A stretch of 64,000 nucleotides of DNA from assembly GCA_005884575.1 (NCBI GenBank), contig VAWW01000013.1, positions 62,001 through 126,000 of the forward strand. The letters are read 5' to 3'. The translations under genes and the position numbers were made by a program. This DNA is from Actinomycetota bacterium (GTDB taxonomy: Bacteria; Actinomycetota; Thermoleophilia; Gaiellales; Gaiellaceae). The notes beneath the pieces are model-generated. The model was not told the origin of the DNA and made no database searches. It worked only from the letters and a program-made list of their open reading frames with translations. Below, piece after piece: positions 27,310 through 35,532 of this stretch (its first letter is position 1; every line of letters starts with the position of its first letter).

Positions 27310-28509
27310 ATGGACGAGCTTCTCGAGCTTCTGCCATCCCGAGCGTCAGCAGCGACCCGGCGCACGCCGTGGATCTCCGGCGCGCCGCCGAGTGGGTGAG
27401 CGCGTTCGTCGAGCGCGCGGGCGGCAGCGCGGCGATCACCGGCGGTCCGGGCGGCCGGTGGTGGACGCGCGCTTCGCGGCGGCCGACGGTGCACCGCGCG
27501 TCCTCTGTTACGGGCATTTCGACGTGCAGCCGCCGGAGCCGCTCGAGCTCTGGGACTCGCCGCCGTTCGAGCCGGAGGTGCGCGACGGCTGGCTCTACGC
27601 ACGCGGCGTCGCGGACGACAAGGGTCAGATCTGGATGCTGCTCGAGGCGGCGCGGCAGCTGGCGGCCGTGCTTCCAGTCGAGCTCCGGTTCCTGCTCGAC
27701 GGCGAGGAGGAGGTCGGCGAGACGACTGTGGCGGACCTGGTGGCTGCCGGTGACGTGCCGGCGGACGCGTGCGTCATCTTCGACTCGCGGATGCTCGGTC
27801 CGGGCAGGCCGGTGTTCAACCTCGCGACGCGCGGCACGGCGTACTTCCGCGTGCGCCTGCTCGCAGGCGAGCGCGATCTCCACTCGGGCGTCTTCGGCGG
27901 AGCCGCGCTGAACGCAGTCCATGCACTCGTGCGCACGCTCGACGCCGTGCTGCCGCGCGACGGTCGCTTGCCGGAAGCACTGCACAAAGGAGTCGAGCCG
28001 CCGGACCAGCCGAGCTCGCCGCCTGGCGCGAGCTCGAGCCCGGTGCATCGGTGCTGGCCGCCCAGGGCGCACGACCGGCAGACGAGCATGCCGCCGACGA
28101 GCTGTACGCGCGCACGTGGGCGCAGCTGTCGCTCGACGTGCACGCGCTCGCCGCAAGCGCGCCGCAGCTGATGAAGACGATCGTCCCCGCATCGGCGGAG
28201 GCGATGCTGTCGGTACGGCTTGCGCCGGGCCAGACGCTCGACGAGATCGTGCCGACGGTAGAGCGCCTGCTCCGCGAGGGCGCGCCGCCGGGCGCCGAGG
28301 TCGAGGTGACGCTGCTCGCCGGCTGCGATCCCGGCCGCTTCGACGCGGGCGCGTCCGCGATCGCGCTCGCGGCCGATGCGTCTTCGACCTCCCCGACGGC
28401 AACATTCATGCCCCCGAACGAGCGGCTGCGTGTCGAGCATCTTGACCTCGGAGTCGCCGCAGCGCGCGAGCTCTTCCGCGCCTGGGGCTCTCTCAGCGCG
28501 TCAGCGTGA
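27310..28509 (+). pseudogene. Decayed M20-family dipeptidase
   Basis: A paralogue of the divergent M20 gene, readable only across several frames. MDELLELL is followed by a 1-base loss near 27333, where the family has LAIPSVS. The frame then shifts near 27458 to PVVDARFAAADGAPRVLCYGHFDVQP, and again near 28005 to ELAAWRELEPG. About 37 codons are missing near 28380, where ALAADA runs straight into FDLPDGNIHAP. An extra C in a C-run near 28411 breaks APNERL. The zinc and lid segments (CYGHFDV, DGEEEVGE, RDLHSGVFGG) are still recognisable, so decay looks recent. Five lesions argue against simple sequencing error. Confidence 0.85.
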
Positions 28510-29530
28510 CCTTGCTCAGCCCATGCGGGTTGTCGAGGTCGGCGCCCCGGAGCTCGGCGAGGCGCATCGCTGCGATCTGGCCGGGGATCACGGCCGTCAG
28601 CGGGCTCACCCAGTCCGGCACCGCGCGGACGAGCCGGAGCGGCGTGGCGGCTCTGCCGAGGACGCGCTCGTCGTCCGCGATCGCGATCAGCCTCGCGCCA
28701 CGCTCCTGGAGCCGGTCGAGCGTCTCGTCGAGGCCGGCACGCGGCGGGCCCGTTGGCGCGACGACGATCACCGGCCAGCCTGGGCTGATCGCGGCGATCG
28801 GGCCGTGGAGGAGATCGGCAGCCGAGTACGCCTCGACGACGAGCCCCGAGAGCTCTCGGATCTTCAGCGCGATCTCGAACGACGTCGCGTAGTTCACGCC
28901 CCGCGCGACGACCGTGCCGCCCTCGACACGGGCATACGCATCGAGCGCAGGCGCGTCGGCGAACGAGCGCTCGAGCTGCTCGGCGATCCGTTCCGGCATC
29001 TGCTCGAGCTCGCGGAGCGCTGCGGCGTCCCGCGTCGAGGCCGCGAAGAGCAGGGCAACGGCACCGAGTGAGTTGAGGTACGTCTTCGTCGCCGCGACCG
29101 CGTGCTCCTCGCCCGCCTCGAGCGGGAGCACGAACTCGGCGACGCCGGCGAGCGGCGAGGACGGGTCGTTCGTCAGCGCGAGCGTCGGCCGGCCCTGGCG
29201 CGCGGCCTCCTCCACGACCGCGCGCACGTCCGGCGAGCCGCCCGACTGCGAGATCCCGATCACGAGTGCGCCCTCGAGCCGCGGCGGCTGCTCGTAGATC
29301 GTGTAGAGGGACGGCGTCGCGAACGCGACCGGAACGCGGTTCGCGCGGCCGAGCAGATACTGCGCGTACCGCGCCGCATTCGAGGAGCTGCCGCGCGACG
29401 CGATCATCACGTACTTGACGTCGGGGCGGCGGAAGAGCTGTCCGAGCTCCTTCGCGTGCTCGCGCTGGCGCTCGAGGAAGCGCGCGAGCGCGGCGGGCTG
29501 TTCCCTCAGCTCCGTCTCAAGCCAGGACAC
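28493..29530 (-). CDS. SIS-domain sugar-phosphate isomerase/deaminase (GlmS C-terminal/NagB-II type)
   Basis: A 345-residue protein with two SIS domains and no glutaminase domain, as in NagB-II and AgaS. First domain: VMIASRGSSSNAARYAQYLLG, VIGISQSGGSPDV (sugar-phosphate loop) and ATKTYLNSLG. Second: VVARGVNYATSFEIALKIRELSGLVVEAYSAADLLHGPIA, with the Glu of the isomerase site. The C terminus is DNPHGLSKVTLTR. It probably converts glucosamine-6-phosphate to fructose-6-phosphate and ammonia, taking over from the NagA product. The GTG start overlaps the second nagA by 14 bp. It ends the sugar-transport operon. Confidence 0.88.
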   Translation of the reverse strand: MSWLETELREQPAALARFLERQREHAKELGQLFRRPDVKYVMIASRGSSSNAARYAQYLLGRANRVPVAFATPSLYTIYEQPPRLEGALVIGISQSGGSPDVRAVVEEAARQGRPTLALTNDPSSPLAGVAEFVLPLEAGEEHAVAATKTYLNSLGAVALLFAASTRDAAALRELEQMPERIAEQLERSFADAPALDAYARVEGGTVVARGVNYATSFEIALKIRELSGLVVEAYSAADLLHGPIAAISPGWPVIVVAPTGPPRAGLDETLDRLQERGARLIAIADDERVLGRAATPLRLVRAVPDWVSPLTAVIPGQIAAMRLAELRGADLDNPHGLSKVTLTR

Positions 29531-30608
29531 GGGACTCTCCGGCGAGCACGACGCGCGTGATCTCCAGCCGGTCGTCGAGGACGACGACGTCGCCGCGACC
29601 GCCGGGAACGAGCACGCCGAGGTCCGGACGGCCGGCGATACGCGCAGGAACCGCCGTCGCAGCGCCGACGGCGTCGACGAGCGGCGCGCCGAGCGCGTGC
29701 AGGTTCCGGACGGCCTCGATCATCGTCAGGACGCTCCCCGCAAGCACGCCGTCGCGACGCCGCGCGGCGCCGTCCTGCACCTCGACCTCCACCGGGCCGA
29801 GCCGGTAGCGCCCGTCGCCGAGGCTCGCGCCCTCGCCCGCGTCTGTCACGAGCGCGAGCCGTCCCGCGGCGACGCGCCACGCCAGGCGCGCGGTCTCCGC
29901 CGCGAGGTGGTGGCCGTCGAGGATCAGCTGGACGTCGACGTCCTCACGCGCGAGGGCCGCGCCCGCGAGTCCGCCGTCGCGCGCCTGGATCGGGCGCATC
30001 GCGTTGAAGAGGTGCGTGACCGTTCGCACGCCGCGGTCGAACGCCGCGTTCGCCTCGTCGACCGTCGCGTCCGAATGACCGAGCGAGACGGCGACGCCGC
30101 GCGCGTGCAGCAGCTCGACGAGGTCGAGCGCTCCGGGGAGCTCGGGCGCCAGCGTCACGTGGCCGACGTCGCCGGCGGCGAGCAGCCGCCCGAGCAGCGC
30201 GGGATCGGGGTCGCGCCGGTGCTCGGGCGGATGAATGCCGAGCCGCTGCGGCGAGAGGAACGGCCCCTCGAGATGCACGCCGACGACGCGCGGCCCCGGC
30301 GCGGCGTTCGCGACCTCGGCGAGCGCGGCCGTCAGCTCCTCCTCGGGCGCGGTGATGAAGGTCGGCCGGAACGCGGTCACGCCCGTCTCGAGCAGTGCCT
30401 CCCCCGCGCGCGCGTACGCGCGGGCGTCCGCAGAAAGGAAGTCCACGCCGCCGAAGCCGTTCACGTGGAGGTCGACGAACCCGGGGACCGCGATGCCGCT
30501 GCCGCGCTTGCCGTTCCGCGCGCAGGCGACGATCGCGCCGTCCGCGATCTCGACGTCGCCCGCGACGAGCTCGCCCGCCACGATCGCCGCTTCGACGCCC
30601 AACCTCAT
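29517..30608 (-). CDS. nagA: N-acetylglucosamine-6-phosphate deacetylase (sugar-transporter operon copy)
   Basis: A 363-residue amidohydrolase, distinct in sequence from the NagA at 16052-17101. Motifs: [16 protein letters not shown], the metal Glu in [14 protein letters not shown], His in SLGHSDAT and [16 protein letters not shown], and the catalytic Asp in LVTDAGEGAS. The ATG at 30608 shares ATGA with the upstream TIM-barrel-like gene. Both NagA copies begin MRLGVEAA, pointing to duplication within the genome. Here it would act on GlcNAc-6-phosphate from sugars imported by MalEFG system 1. Confidence 0.92.
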   Translation of the reverse strand: MRLGVEAAIVAGELVAGDVEIADGAIVACARNGKRGSGIAVPGFVDLHVNGFGGVDFLSADARAYARAGEALLETGVTAFRPTFITAPEEELTAALAEVANAAPGPRVVGVHLEGPFLSPQRLGIHPPEHRRDPDPALLGRLLAAGDVGHVTLAPELPGALDLVELLHARGVAVSLGHSDATVDEANAAFDRGVRTVTHLFNAMRPIQARDGGLAGAALAREDVDVQLILDGHHLAAETARLAWRVAAGRLALVTDAGEGASLGDGRYRLGPVEVEVQDGAARRRDGVLAGSVLTMIEAVRNLHALGAPLVDAVGAATAVPARIAGRPDLGVLVPGGRGDVVVLDDRLEITRVVLAGESRVLA

Positions 30609-31591
30609 GTCGGGCTCCCGACACCGGCGAGCCCCGCGCTGACGGCTTCCCACACGAGCGGCGCGTCGGGCGTCGCGAGCTTCGACATGTGGCCGCAGGC
30701 CTCGTAGCCCCACGTCCAGAGCCTCTCGATCCCCTCGGCGCGCGCGGCAGCGATCACCGCCTCGAGGTCGGGGATGTCCTCGCGGGTCAGGCCGAAGCTC
30801 GGCAGCCACAGCTCGGCACCGACCCCGGCACGGTCGGCGGTCTCCCGCAGCAACCGCGCGAAGCGGCCGACGAACGGCCCCGCCGGCTCGTCGAAGTTCT
30901 TCCAGTACGGATCGGTCGCGAGTGTGTCCAGTCCCGGCAACGCTGCGACCGCGTCCCAGTCGGACACGCCGTGCGCGCCCTCAGTCAGCGGCAGCAGGCA
31001 GACCGTCGACCGGCCGCCGCGCTCTGCGACTTGGCCCACGAGCTCGCGGAGGAAGTCGACGACCGACGCCTCCCGGAACGCGAGCACCTCCGGCGTCAGC
31101 TCGCGCGGGAGCTCGCCCCCGAAGCGCTCGGCACATGCATCGCACCGGCAGGCCCAGCGGGCCGGCTCGTCGATGCCGACGTGCTCGGGCACCGTCCAGT
31201 GGGGCTCGTCCCAGAACACGCGGTCGGCCCCCGCATCCACCACGGCGTCCGCCCACTCGCGGCAGAACGCCCGGTAGGCGGGTCGGTTCAGGCAGCCGGT
31301 CGGAACGTGGCACCCGTCGTCCAGCACCTGGCACGCCTCGGGGTGGAAGCCGACCCAGCGGCTCTCGGCCTCGCCGCCGAACGTGCGCCCCACGCCCCAC
31401 GGGCACATCTGCACCTCGAGCCCGGCCCCATGCGAGAGCTCGACGATCCGCTGCATCGTGGCGCGGTAGTACGCGAGGTCGTTCTCCGAGAACGTGTGCA
31501 GCACGCCGGTGTAGCCGCGCCGGGCGAGGTCGCGCATGTCCTCCTCCACGTGCCGAGGGATGCGCACGCCGAAGTACGAGCAGCCGGTCAT
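30605..31591 (-). CDS. Uncharacterised TIM-barrel glycoside-hydrolase-like protein with CxCxxC motif
   Basis: A 328-residue soluble protein (no signal peptide), starting MTGCSYFGVRIPRHVEEDMRDLARRGYTGVLHTFSEND. Repeating strand-like segments (GVLHTF, VQMCPWGVG, RVFWDEPHW, STVCLLPLT, LATDPYW, ELWLPSFG, RLWTWGYEA) spaced by helices suggest a TIM barrel. VFWDEPHW (about 145-152) is a plausible acid/base site. ACRCDACAERFGG soon after resembles the Cys motif of putative glycosyl hydrolases related to GH42/DUF4838-type proteins. It lies between the MalG-type permease and nagA with 4-bp overlaps on both sides, so it probably processes the imported sugar in the cytoplasm. I cannot name a family. Confidence 0.75.
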   Translation of the reverse strand: MTGCSYFGVRIPRHVEEDMRDLARRGYTGVLHTFSENDLAYYRATMQRIVELSHGAGLEVQMCPWGVGRTFGGEAESRWVGFHPEACQVLDDGCHVPTGCLNRPAYRAFCREWADAVVDAGADRVFWDEPHWTVPEHVGIDEPARWACRCDACAERFGGELPRELTPEVLAFREASVVDFLRELVGQVAERGGRSTVCLLPLTEGAHGVSDWDAVAALPGLDTLATDPYWKNFDEPAGPFVGRFARLLRETADRAGVGAELWLPSFGLTREDIPDLEAVIAAARAEGIERLWTWGYEACGHMSKLATPDAPLVWEAVSAGLAGVGSPT

Positions 31592-32427
31592 CCCTTCACG
31601 CCGCCCGCAGTGAGCCCGAACGCGATCTTGCGGTGCACGATGACGAAGAAGGCGACGACCGGCAGCGCGGTCAGCGTCGCGCCGGCCATCAGCGAGCCCC
31701 ACGCCGTGCCGCGGTTCGTCGTGAAGTTCGCGAGCCAGACCGTCAGTGTCTGCTTCTCCGGGCTGGAGAGGAACACGTACGCGATGATGTACTCGTTCCA
31801 CGCCTGGATGAACGCGAAGATCGACGTCGCGACGAGTCCCGGCGCGACGAGCGGCAGGAGGATCCGCACGAACGCGCCGAAGCGCGAGCAGCCGTCGACG
31901 AGCGCCGCCTCCTCGAGCTCCTGTGGGATTCCCATCACGAACCCGCGCAGCGTCCAGATGCAGAACGGCAGGACGAACGTCAGGTACGCGACGACGACGC
32001 CCGTCAGCTTGTTCACCTGCGTGCCGCCCGGCGCGTTGCTGAACGCGATGTAGAGCGGGATGATCAGCGCGTTCAGCGGCACCATCTGGACGGCGATGAT
32101 CAGGACGATGAACGCCTTCCGGCCGTAGAAGCGGAAGCGCGCGAGCGCGAGCGCCGCGAGGAACGAGAGCACCGCGGAGAGGGCGACGACGACGCAGACG
32201 ACGAAGACGCTGTTCTTCACGTCCTGCCAGAAGTACGGCCGGTGGATCGCGTCCGTGAAGTTGCTCAGCGTCGCCGGGTGCGGGAACCACTTCGGCGTGA
32301 ACGTCTGCACGTCGATCCCCGGCTTGAACGCCGTCGACACCATCCAGTAGACCGGGAAGATCATGACGAGGAACACGAGGACGCCGGTCGTGTTCAGCGC
32401 GATCCGCTCCGCGCGCCGCCGGGTCAC
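31588..32427 (-). CDS. Carbohydrate ABC transporter permease, MalG type (sugar system 1)
   Basis: A 279-residue permease with six membrane helices. GTG at 32427 (GTGA overlap with the MalF-type gene) gives MTRRRAERIALNTTGVLVFLVMIFPVYWMVSTAFKP, the usual MalG opening. The coupling loop is IPQELEEAALVDGCSRFGAFVRILLPLVAPGLV, and the C terminus HRKIAFGLTAGGVKG matches the family tail. It forms the channel with the MalF-type subunit. No ATPase is encoded in this block; the MalK-type ATPase at 35533-36585 probably serves. Confidence 0.92.
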   Translation of the reverse strand: MTRRRAERIALNTTGVLVFLVMIFPVYWMVSTAFKPGIDVQTFTPKWFPHPATLSNFTDAIHRPYFWQDVKNSVFVVCVVVALSAVLSFLAALALARFRFYGRKAFIVLIIAVQMVPLNALIIPLYIAFSNAPGGTQVNKLTGVVVAYLTFVLPFCIWTLRGFVMGIPQELEEAALVDGCSRFGAFVRILLPLVAPGLVATSIFAFIQAWNEYIIAYVFLSSPEKQTLTVWLANFTTNRGTAWGSLMAGATLTALPVVAFFVIVHRKIAFGLTAGGVKG

Positions 32428-33380
32428 TCGGCCTCTCCCGCGCGCACCATCTGGCGGACGTAGAAGAAGCTGACGACGAGCATCACGAGCACCATCGTCA
32501 GCGCGATCGCCGAGCCGAGTCCGTACTCGCTGACGCGGAACGACTCGACGAACGAGTAGATGCTCATCAGGTAGTAGTCGTTCGTCGGCCGGCCGTCTCG
32601 CATGATCCACACCTGGTTGAAGACCTGGAAGTCCCAGATGATCGAGAGGCTGACGAGGATGATGAAGATCGGCTTCAGCAGCGGCATCGTCACGAACCGG
32701 AAGACCTGGACGAAGCTCGCGCCGTCGATCCGCGCAGCTTCGTGCAGTTCCTCCGGCACCTGCGACAGCGCCGCGTAGAGCGTGATCGCGACGAACGGGA
32801 TCGCGCCCCAGACGACGACCGCGGTGATCACGCCGAAGCCCGAGAGCGTGTTCGCGAACCAGTCGTGGTGGACGAAGTTGCCGGCGTGGAGCTTCGTCAG
32901 CGTCCAGTTGAGGACCCCGAACTCGTAGTCGACCATCCAGAGCCACACGTTTACGGAGACGACCACGGGCGTCGCCCAGACGAGCACGAGTCCCGTCGTC
33001 AGCAGCAGGCGCATGAAGGAGCCGAGACGCGCGAGCAGCAGCGCGATCAGCGTCCCGAAGAGCATCGTCAGCGAGACGTTCGCCGCCGTGAATGTGACAG
33101 TGCGCAGCAGCACGTGCCAGAACTGGCTGTCGTGCAGGATCCGCGTGTAGTTCGACAGGCCCGTCCACTCGCCGTGGTGCGTGAGCAGCTGGGGCAGGCC
33201 GTACTTCTGGAAAGAGAGCTGGACGAGCAGGTAGAGCGGATAGCCGAGCACCGCTCCGACGACGATCGTCGCCGGGGCCAGCAGCGCGTACGGCGCGGCG
33301 CCGCGCGTGAGACGGGCCCGCCGCCGAGCCGACAGGAGCGTCGGCTCGGCGGCTACGCGGAGGCCCGTTTCAGCGCTCAC
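32424..33380 (-). CDS. Carbohydrate ABC transporter permease, MalF type (sugar system 1)
   Basis: A 318-residue permease. GTG at 33380 shares GTGA with the binding-protein stop and gives MSAETGLRVAAEP before helix 1 (YALLAPATIVVGAVLGYPLYLLVQLSF). It has six helices with the coupling loop VPEELHEAARIDGASFVQVFRFVTMPLLKP. The start choice follows the overlap pattern of every gene in this operon. Substrate is inferred as an N-acetylated amino sugar from the nagA and SIS genes downstream. Confidence 0.92.
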   Translation of the reverse strand: MSAETGLRVAAEPTLLSARRRARLTRGAAPYALLAPATIVVGAVLGYPLYLLVQLSFQKYGLPQLLTHHGEWTGLSNYTRILHDSQFWHVLLRTVTFTAANVSLTMLFGTLIALLLARLGSFMRLLLTTGLVLVWATPVVVSVNVWLWMVDYEFGVLNWTLTKLHAGNFVHHDWFANTLSGFGVITAVVVWGAIPFVAITLYAALSQVPEELHEAARIDGASFVQVFRFVTMPLLKPIFIILVSLSIIWDFQVFNQVWIMRDGRPTNDYYLMSIYSFVESFRVSEYGLGSAIALTMVLVMLVVSFFYVRQMVRAGEAE

Positions 33381-34657
33381 GCGCTGGCGTTCAGGATGCT
33401 CGTTATCTGCTTGCTCGCCGCAGTGGTTGCAGCCTTCACGCTCTGCTTGCCCGTGAAGATGTTCACGAGCATGTTCTGCAAGACGTTCGCGTTCTCGACG
33501 TTCGCCCAGTTCGGCGTCACCGGAATGAACCAGGTGAACTTCGCCGCCTCGGCGAACGGTGCCAGCTTCGGATCGGCCGCGTTGACCTTCAGGAGGGTTG
33601 TCGTGTTCGGAATGTTCCCCGCCTTCGCGATCTGCGTCATCGCGCTCGTGCTGGTGAACGCCTTGATCCAGTCGGCGGCGAGATCCTTGTTCTTGCTCGT
33701 CACCGGAATGCCGAGATCGGAGCCGCCGAGGAACGTCGGCATGTAGCGGCCCTTGACGTGGCTCGGCATCGGGTAGGCGCCCATCACGTCGGCGAGGGCG
33801 GGATTGCCGACCTTCGGGTCGAGCGTGTACGGCCACTCCCAGCCGTTGCCGACGAACGACGCGACCTTGTCCTTGGCGAAGACGACGCTCGGGTACGGAT
33901 GCGACTCATCCGTCGTCAGGCTCGCGCGAGACGTCGACTTGACGATCGACTTGAGCGTCGTCAACGCGGTGATCGCCTGAGGGGAGTCCAGCGTCCCGAC
34001 CCACTTGCCTTTGCGCGTGGTCGCGATCTTGCCGCCCCAGTCATAGACGAACGCCATCGACGCGTACCAGTTCTTGCCGGGGAAGTAGAACGCCGAGAAG
34101 TTCGCGTCCTTCCCGTACTTCTTCATCAGCTTCTGGTTGTCCACGACGAACGCGCTCAGCGTCGTCGGCGTGCCCTTGATCCCCGCCTTCGCGTAGAAGT
34201 CCTTCCGGTAGATGACGGCCCGCGCGCCCGTGTAATACGGAACGCAGAAGAGCTTGCCCTGGTAGGTGCAGGAGTCCTTCAGACCTTTCAGCCACGTGCC
34301 TGAGTTGGGGAAGCTGCTCTTCTGCGCAGACAGGTCGGCGAACACGCCGTTCGCCATGTACTTGGTCGTCTCGGTGTTGCCGAGCTCGATCACGTCGGGG
34401 GCGTTGCCTCCGGCGATCGTCGCGTCGAACTTGGTCAGGTGGTCGGTCCATGTCTGGTAGTGGACGTCGACGTTCCCGCCGGGGTGCTCTTTCTGGAAGT
34501 CCTTCGTCGCCTGGGCGACGGTGTCCGCCCAGCCGTTCTGGGCGTCGTTCTGGAGCCACACGGTGATCGACGTCGCTTTCGACGCCCCGCTTGCAGTCGA
34601 CGCGGCAACCGCAAGCGCAACGGCGACGATCGTCGCCGCCACGAGACGAATCTTCAT
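33377..34657 (-). CDS. Carbohydrate ABC substrate-binding protein, family 1 (sugar system 1)
   Basis: A 426-residue extracellular binding protein. The ATG at 34657 has GGAGGTGG upstream and begins MKIRLVAATIVAVALAVAAS, a Sec signal without lipobox Cys. The mature protein has TSITVWLQNDAQNGW, HPGGNVDVHYQTWTDHLTKF, GGNAPDVIELGNTE and GGSDLGIPVTSKNKDLAADWIKAF, typical of the UgpB/MalE group. It is the first gene of an operon of six (SBP, MalF, MalG, TIM-barrel-like protein, NagA, SIS). Two tandem DasR-like boxes lie upstream, so induction by amino-sugar phosphates is likely. Confidence 0.92.
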   Translation of the reverse strand: MKIRLVAATIVAVALAVAASTASGASKATSITVWLQNDAQNGWADTVAQATKDFQKEHPGGNVDVHYQTWTDHLTKFDATIAGGNAPDVIELGNTETTKYMANGVFADLSAQKSSFPNSGTWLKGLKDSCTYQGKLFCVPYYTGARAVIYRKDFYAKAGIKGTPTTLSAFVVDNQKLMKKYGKDANFSAFYFPGKNWYASMAFVYDWGGKIATTRKGKWVGTLDSPQAITALTTLKSIVKSTSRASLTTDESHPYPSVVFAKDKVASFVGNGWEWPYTLDPKVGNPALADVMGAYPMPSHVKGRYMPTFLGGSDLGIPVTSKNKDLAADWIKAFTSTSAMTQIAKAGNIPNTTTLLKVNAADPKLAPFAEAAKFTWFIPVTPNWANVENANVLQNMLVNIFTGKQSVKAATTAASKQITSILNASA

Positions 34658-34698
34658 AGCGCCACCTCCCGGGCGGCGGCGGCCGCATGCGACCGCCG

Positions 34699-34714
34699 AT
34701 TGGATAAGACCACT
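34699..34714. promoter_or_regulatory. DasR-like operator, promoter-distal copy (start-codon side), sugar system 1
   Basis: ATTGGATAAGACCACT, 42 bp upstream of the binding-protein start. It matches the DasR-type pattern ATTGGTCTAGACCACT at 13 of 16 bases, keeping both outer half-sites. Its start is exactly 31 bp (about three helical turns) from that of the second copy at 34730, in the same orientation. Confidence 0.6.
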
Positions 34715-34727
34715 CGTCACGGGCGGG

Positions 34728-34757
34728 AGATTGGCATAGACCACTTCTCCCTGTCAA
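34728..34757 (-). promoter_or_regulatory. Putative promoter of sugar system 1 operon
   Basis: On the minus strand, a perfect -35 TTGACA (34757-34752) is followed after 18 bases by CAATCT (34733-34728), a weak -10. The -35 box is the strongest evidence. The spacer contains a DasR-like operator. Confidence 0.45.
34730..34745. promoter_or_regulatory. DasR-like operator, promoter-overlapping copy, sugar system 1
   Basis: ATTGGCATAGACCACT matches the DasR-type pattern at 14 of 16 bases. It lies between the putative -35 (34752-34757) and -10 (34728-34733) boxes of the operon, a position at which a bound repressor would block RNA polymerase. Confidence 0.68.
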
Positions 34758-34764
34758 GCCGATA

Positions 34765-35505
34765 TCAGCCGATATTGATATGCGTTCTACGCCGTGTGGT
34801 CTGAGCCACATCGTGCGAGAGCTCGGCGATCAGCCGGTAGCGGTCGCCGCGGTAGAGGGAGCGCACGAACTCGACGATCTCGCCCGTGTCGGCGCGGCTC
34901 GTCCGCTCGAACAGGAAGGCCGGCGAGTGCAGGGGCACGTGCAGGAGCTCCGACTCCTCCTCGTTCGTCACCGTCGGCTCGATCGTCTGGACGCCGGACG
35001 CGACGACGACACCGTAGCGCGACGCGAGCAACTCGTAGAACGACGAGTCCTCGAGCTGGGTGCGCTTCAGGCCGGGCACGACCGCCGCCGGGACGTGCAG
35101 CGTCTCGAGCGCCATCGGCTCGTCGTCGGCGAGCCGGACGCGGCGAATCCGGACGACGCGGGCGTCCGGCGAGACGTGGAGCGCACGGCCGAGCGCCGGG
35201 CCCGCGTGGATCGTCTTCAGCTCGACCGCCCGGGCGCCGGGAACCATCCCGCGGCGGCGCATGTCGTCGCTGAAGGAGGTCAGCGTCAGCTGCTGCGCGA
35301 TCTTCGGCTCGCCGACGAAGGTGCCGCTGCCGTGCCGGCGCACGAGCAGACCCTCGCGCACGAGGTCGTCGAGCGCCGCGCGGATCGTCAGCCGCGAGAC
35401 GCCGAAGTCGGTGCTCAGCCGCCGTTCGGACGGGATCGAGTCGCCGATCTCGCGGGCTTCGATCAGCTCGAGCACGCGCTGGCGCGTGGCGTCCTGCTTG
35501 CTCAT
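34765..35505 (-). CDS. GntR/HutC-family transcriptional regulator (DasR-like)
   Basis: A 246-residue regulator. The N-terminal winged HTH is GDSIPSERRLSTDFGVSRLTIRAALDDLVREGLLVRRHGSGTFV (about residues 20-65). The C-terminal UTRA ligand domain includes RRRGMVPGARAVELK, VVRIRRVRLADDEPMALETLHVPAA and FLFERTSRADTGEIVEFVRSLYRGDRYRL. DasR/NagR proteins of this family sense GlcN-6-phosphate or GlcNAc-6-phosphate. ATG at 35505 is preferred; a TTG at 35520 would lie in the likely -10 (TTGAAT). Four DasR-like boxes in the window, one just upstream of this gene, make it the probable local regulator and self-regulator. Confidence 0.9.
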   Translation of the reverse strand: MSKQDATRQRVLELIEAREIGDSIPSERRLSTDFGVSRLTIRAALDDLVREGLLVRRHGSGTFVGEPKIAQQLTLTSFSDDMRRRGMVPGARAVELKTIHAGPALGRALHVSPDARVVRIRRVRLADDEPMALETLHVPAAVVPGLKRTQLEDSSFYELLASRYGVVVASGVQTIEPTVTNEEESELLHVPLHSPAFLFERTSRADTGEIVEFVRSLYRGDRYRLIAELSHDVAQTTRRRTHINIG

Positions 35506-35532
35506 GACCTGCGGATTCAAGCAGGGCGCCGG

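Noticed and set aside
29517-30608. Second nagA as an assembly duplicate of the first
   Set aside because: The two proteins differ throughout (for example the regions around the metal His residues and C termini), so they are genuine paralogues.
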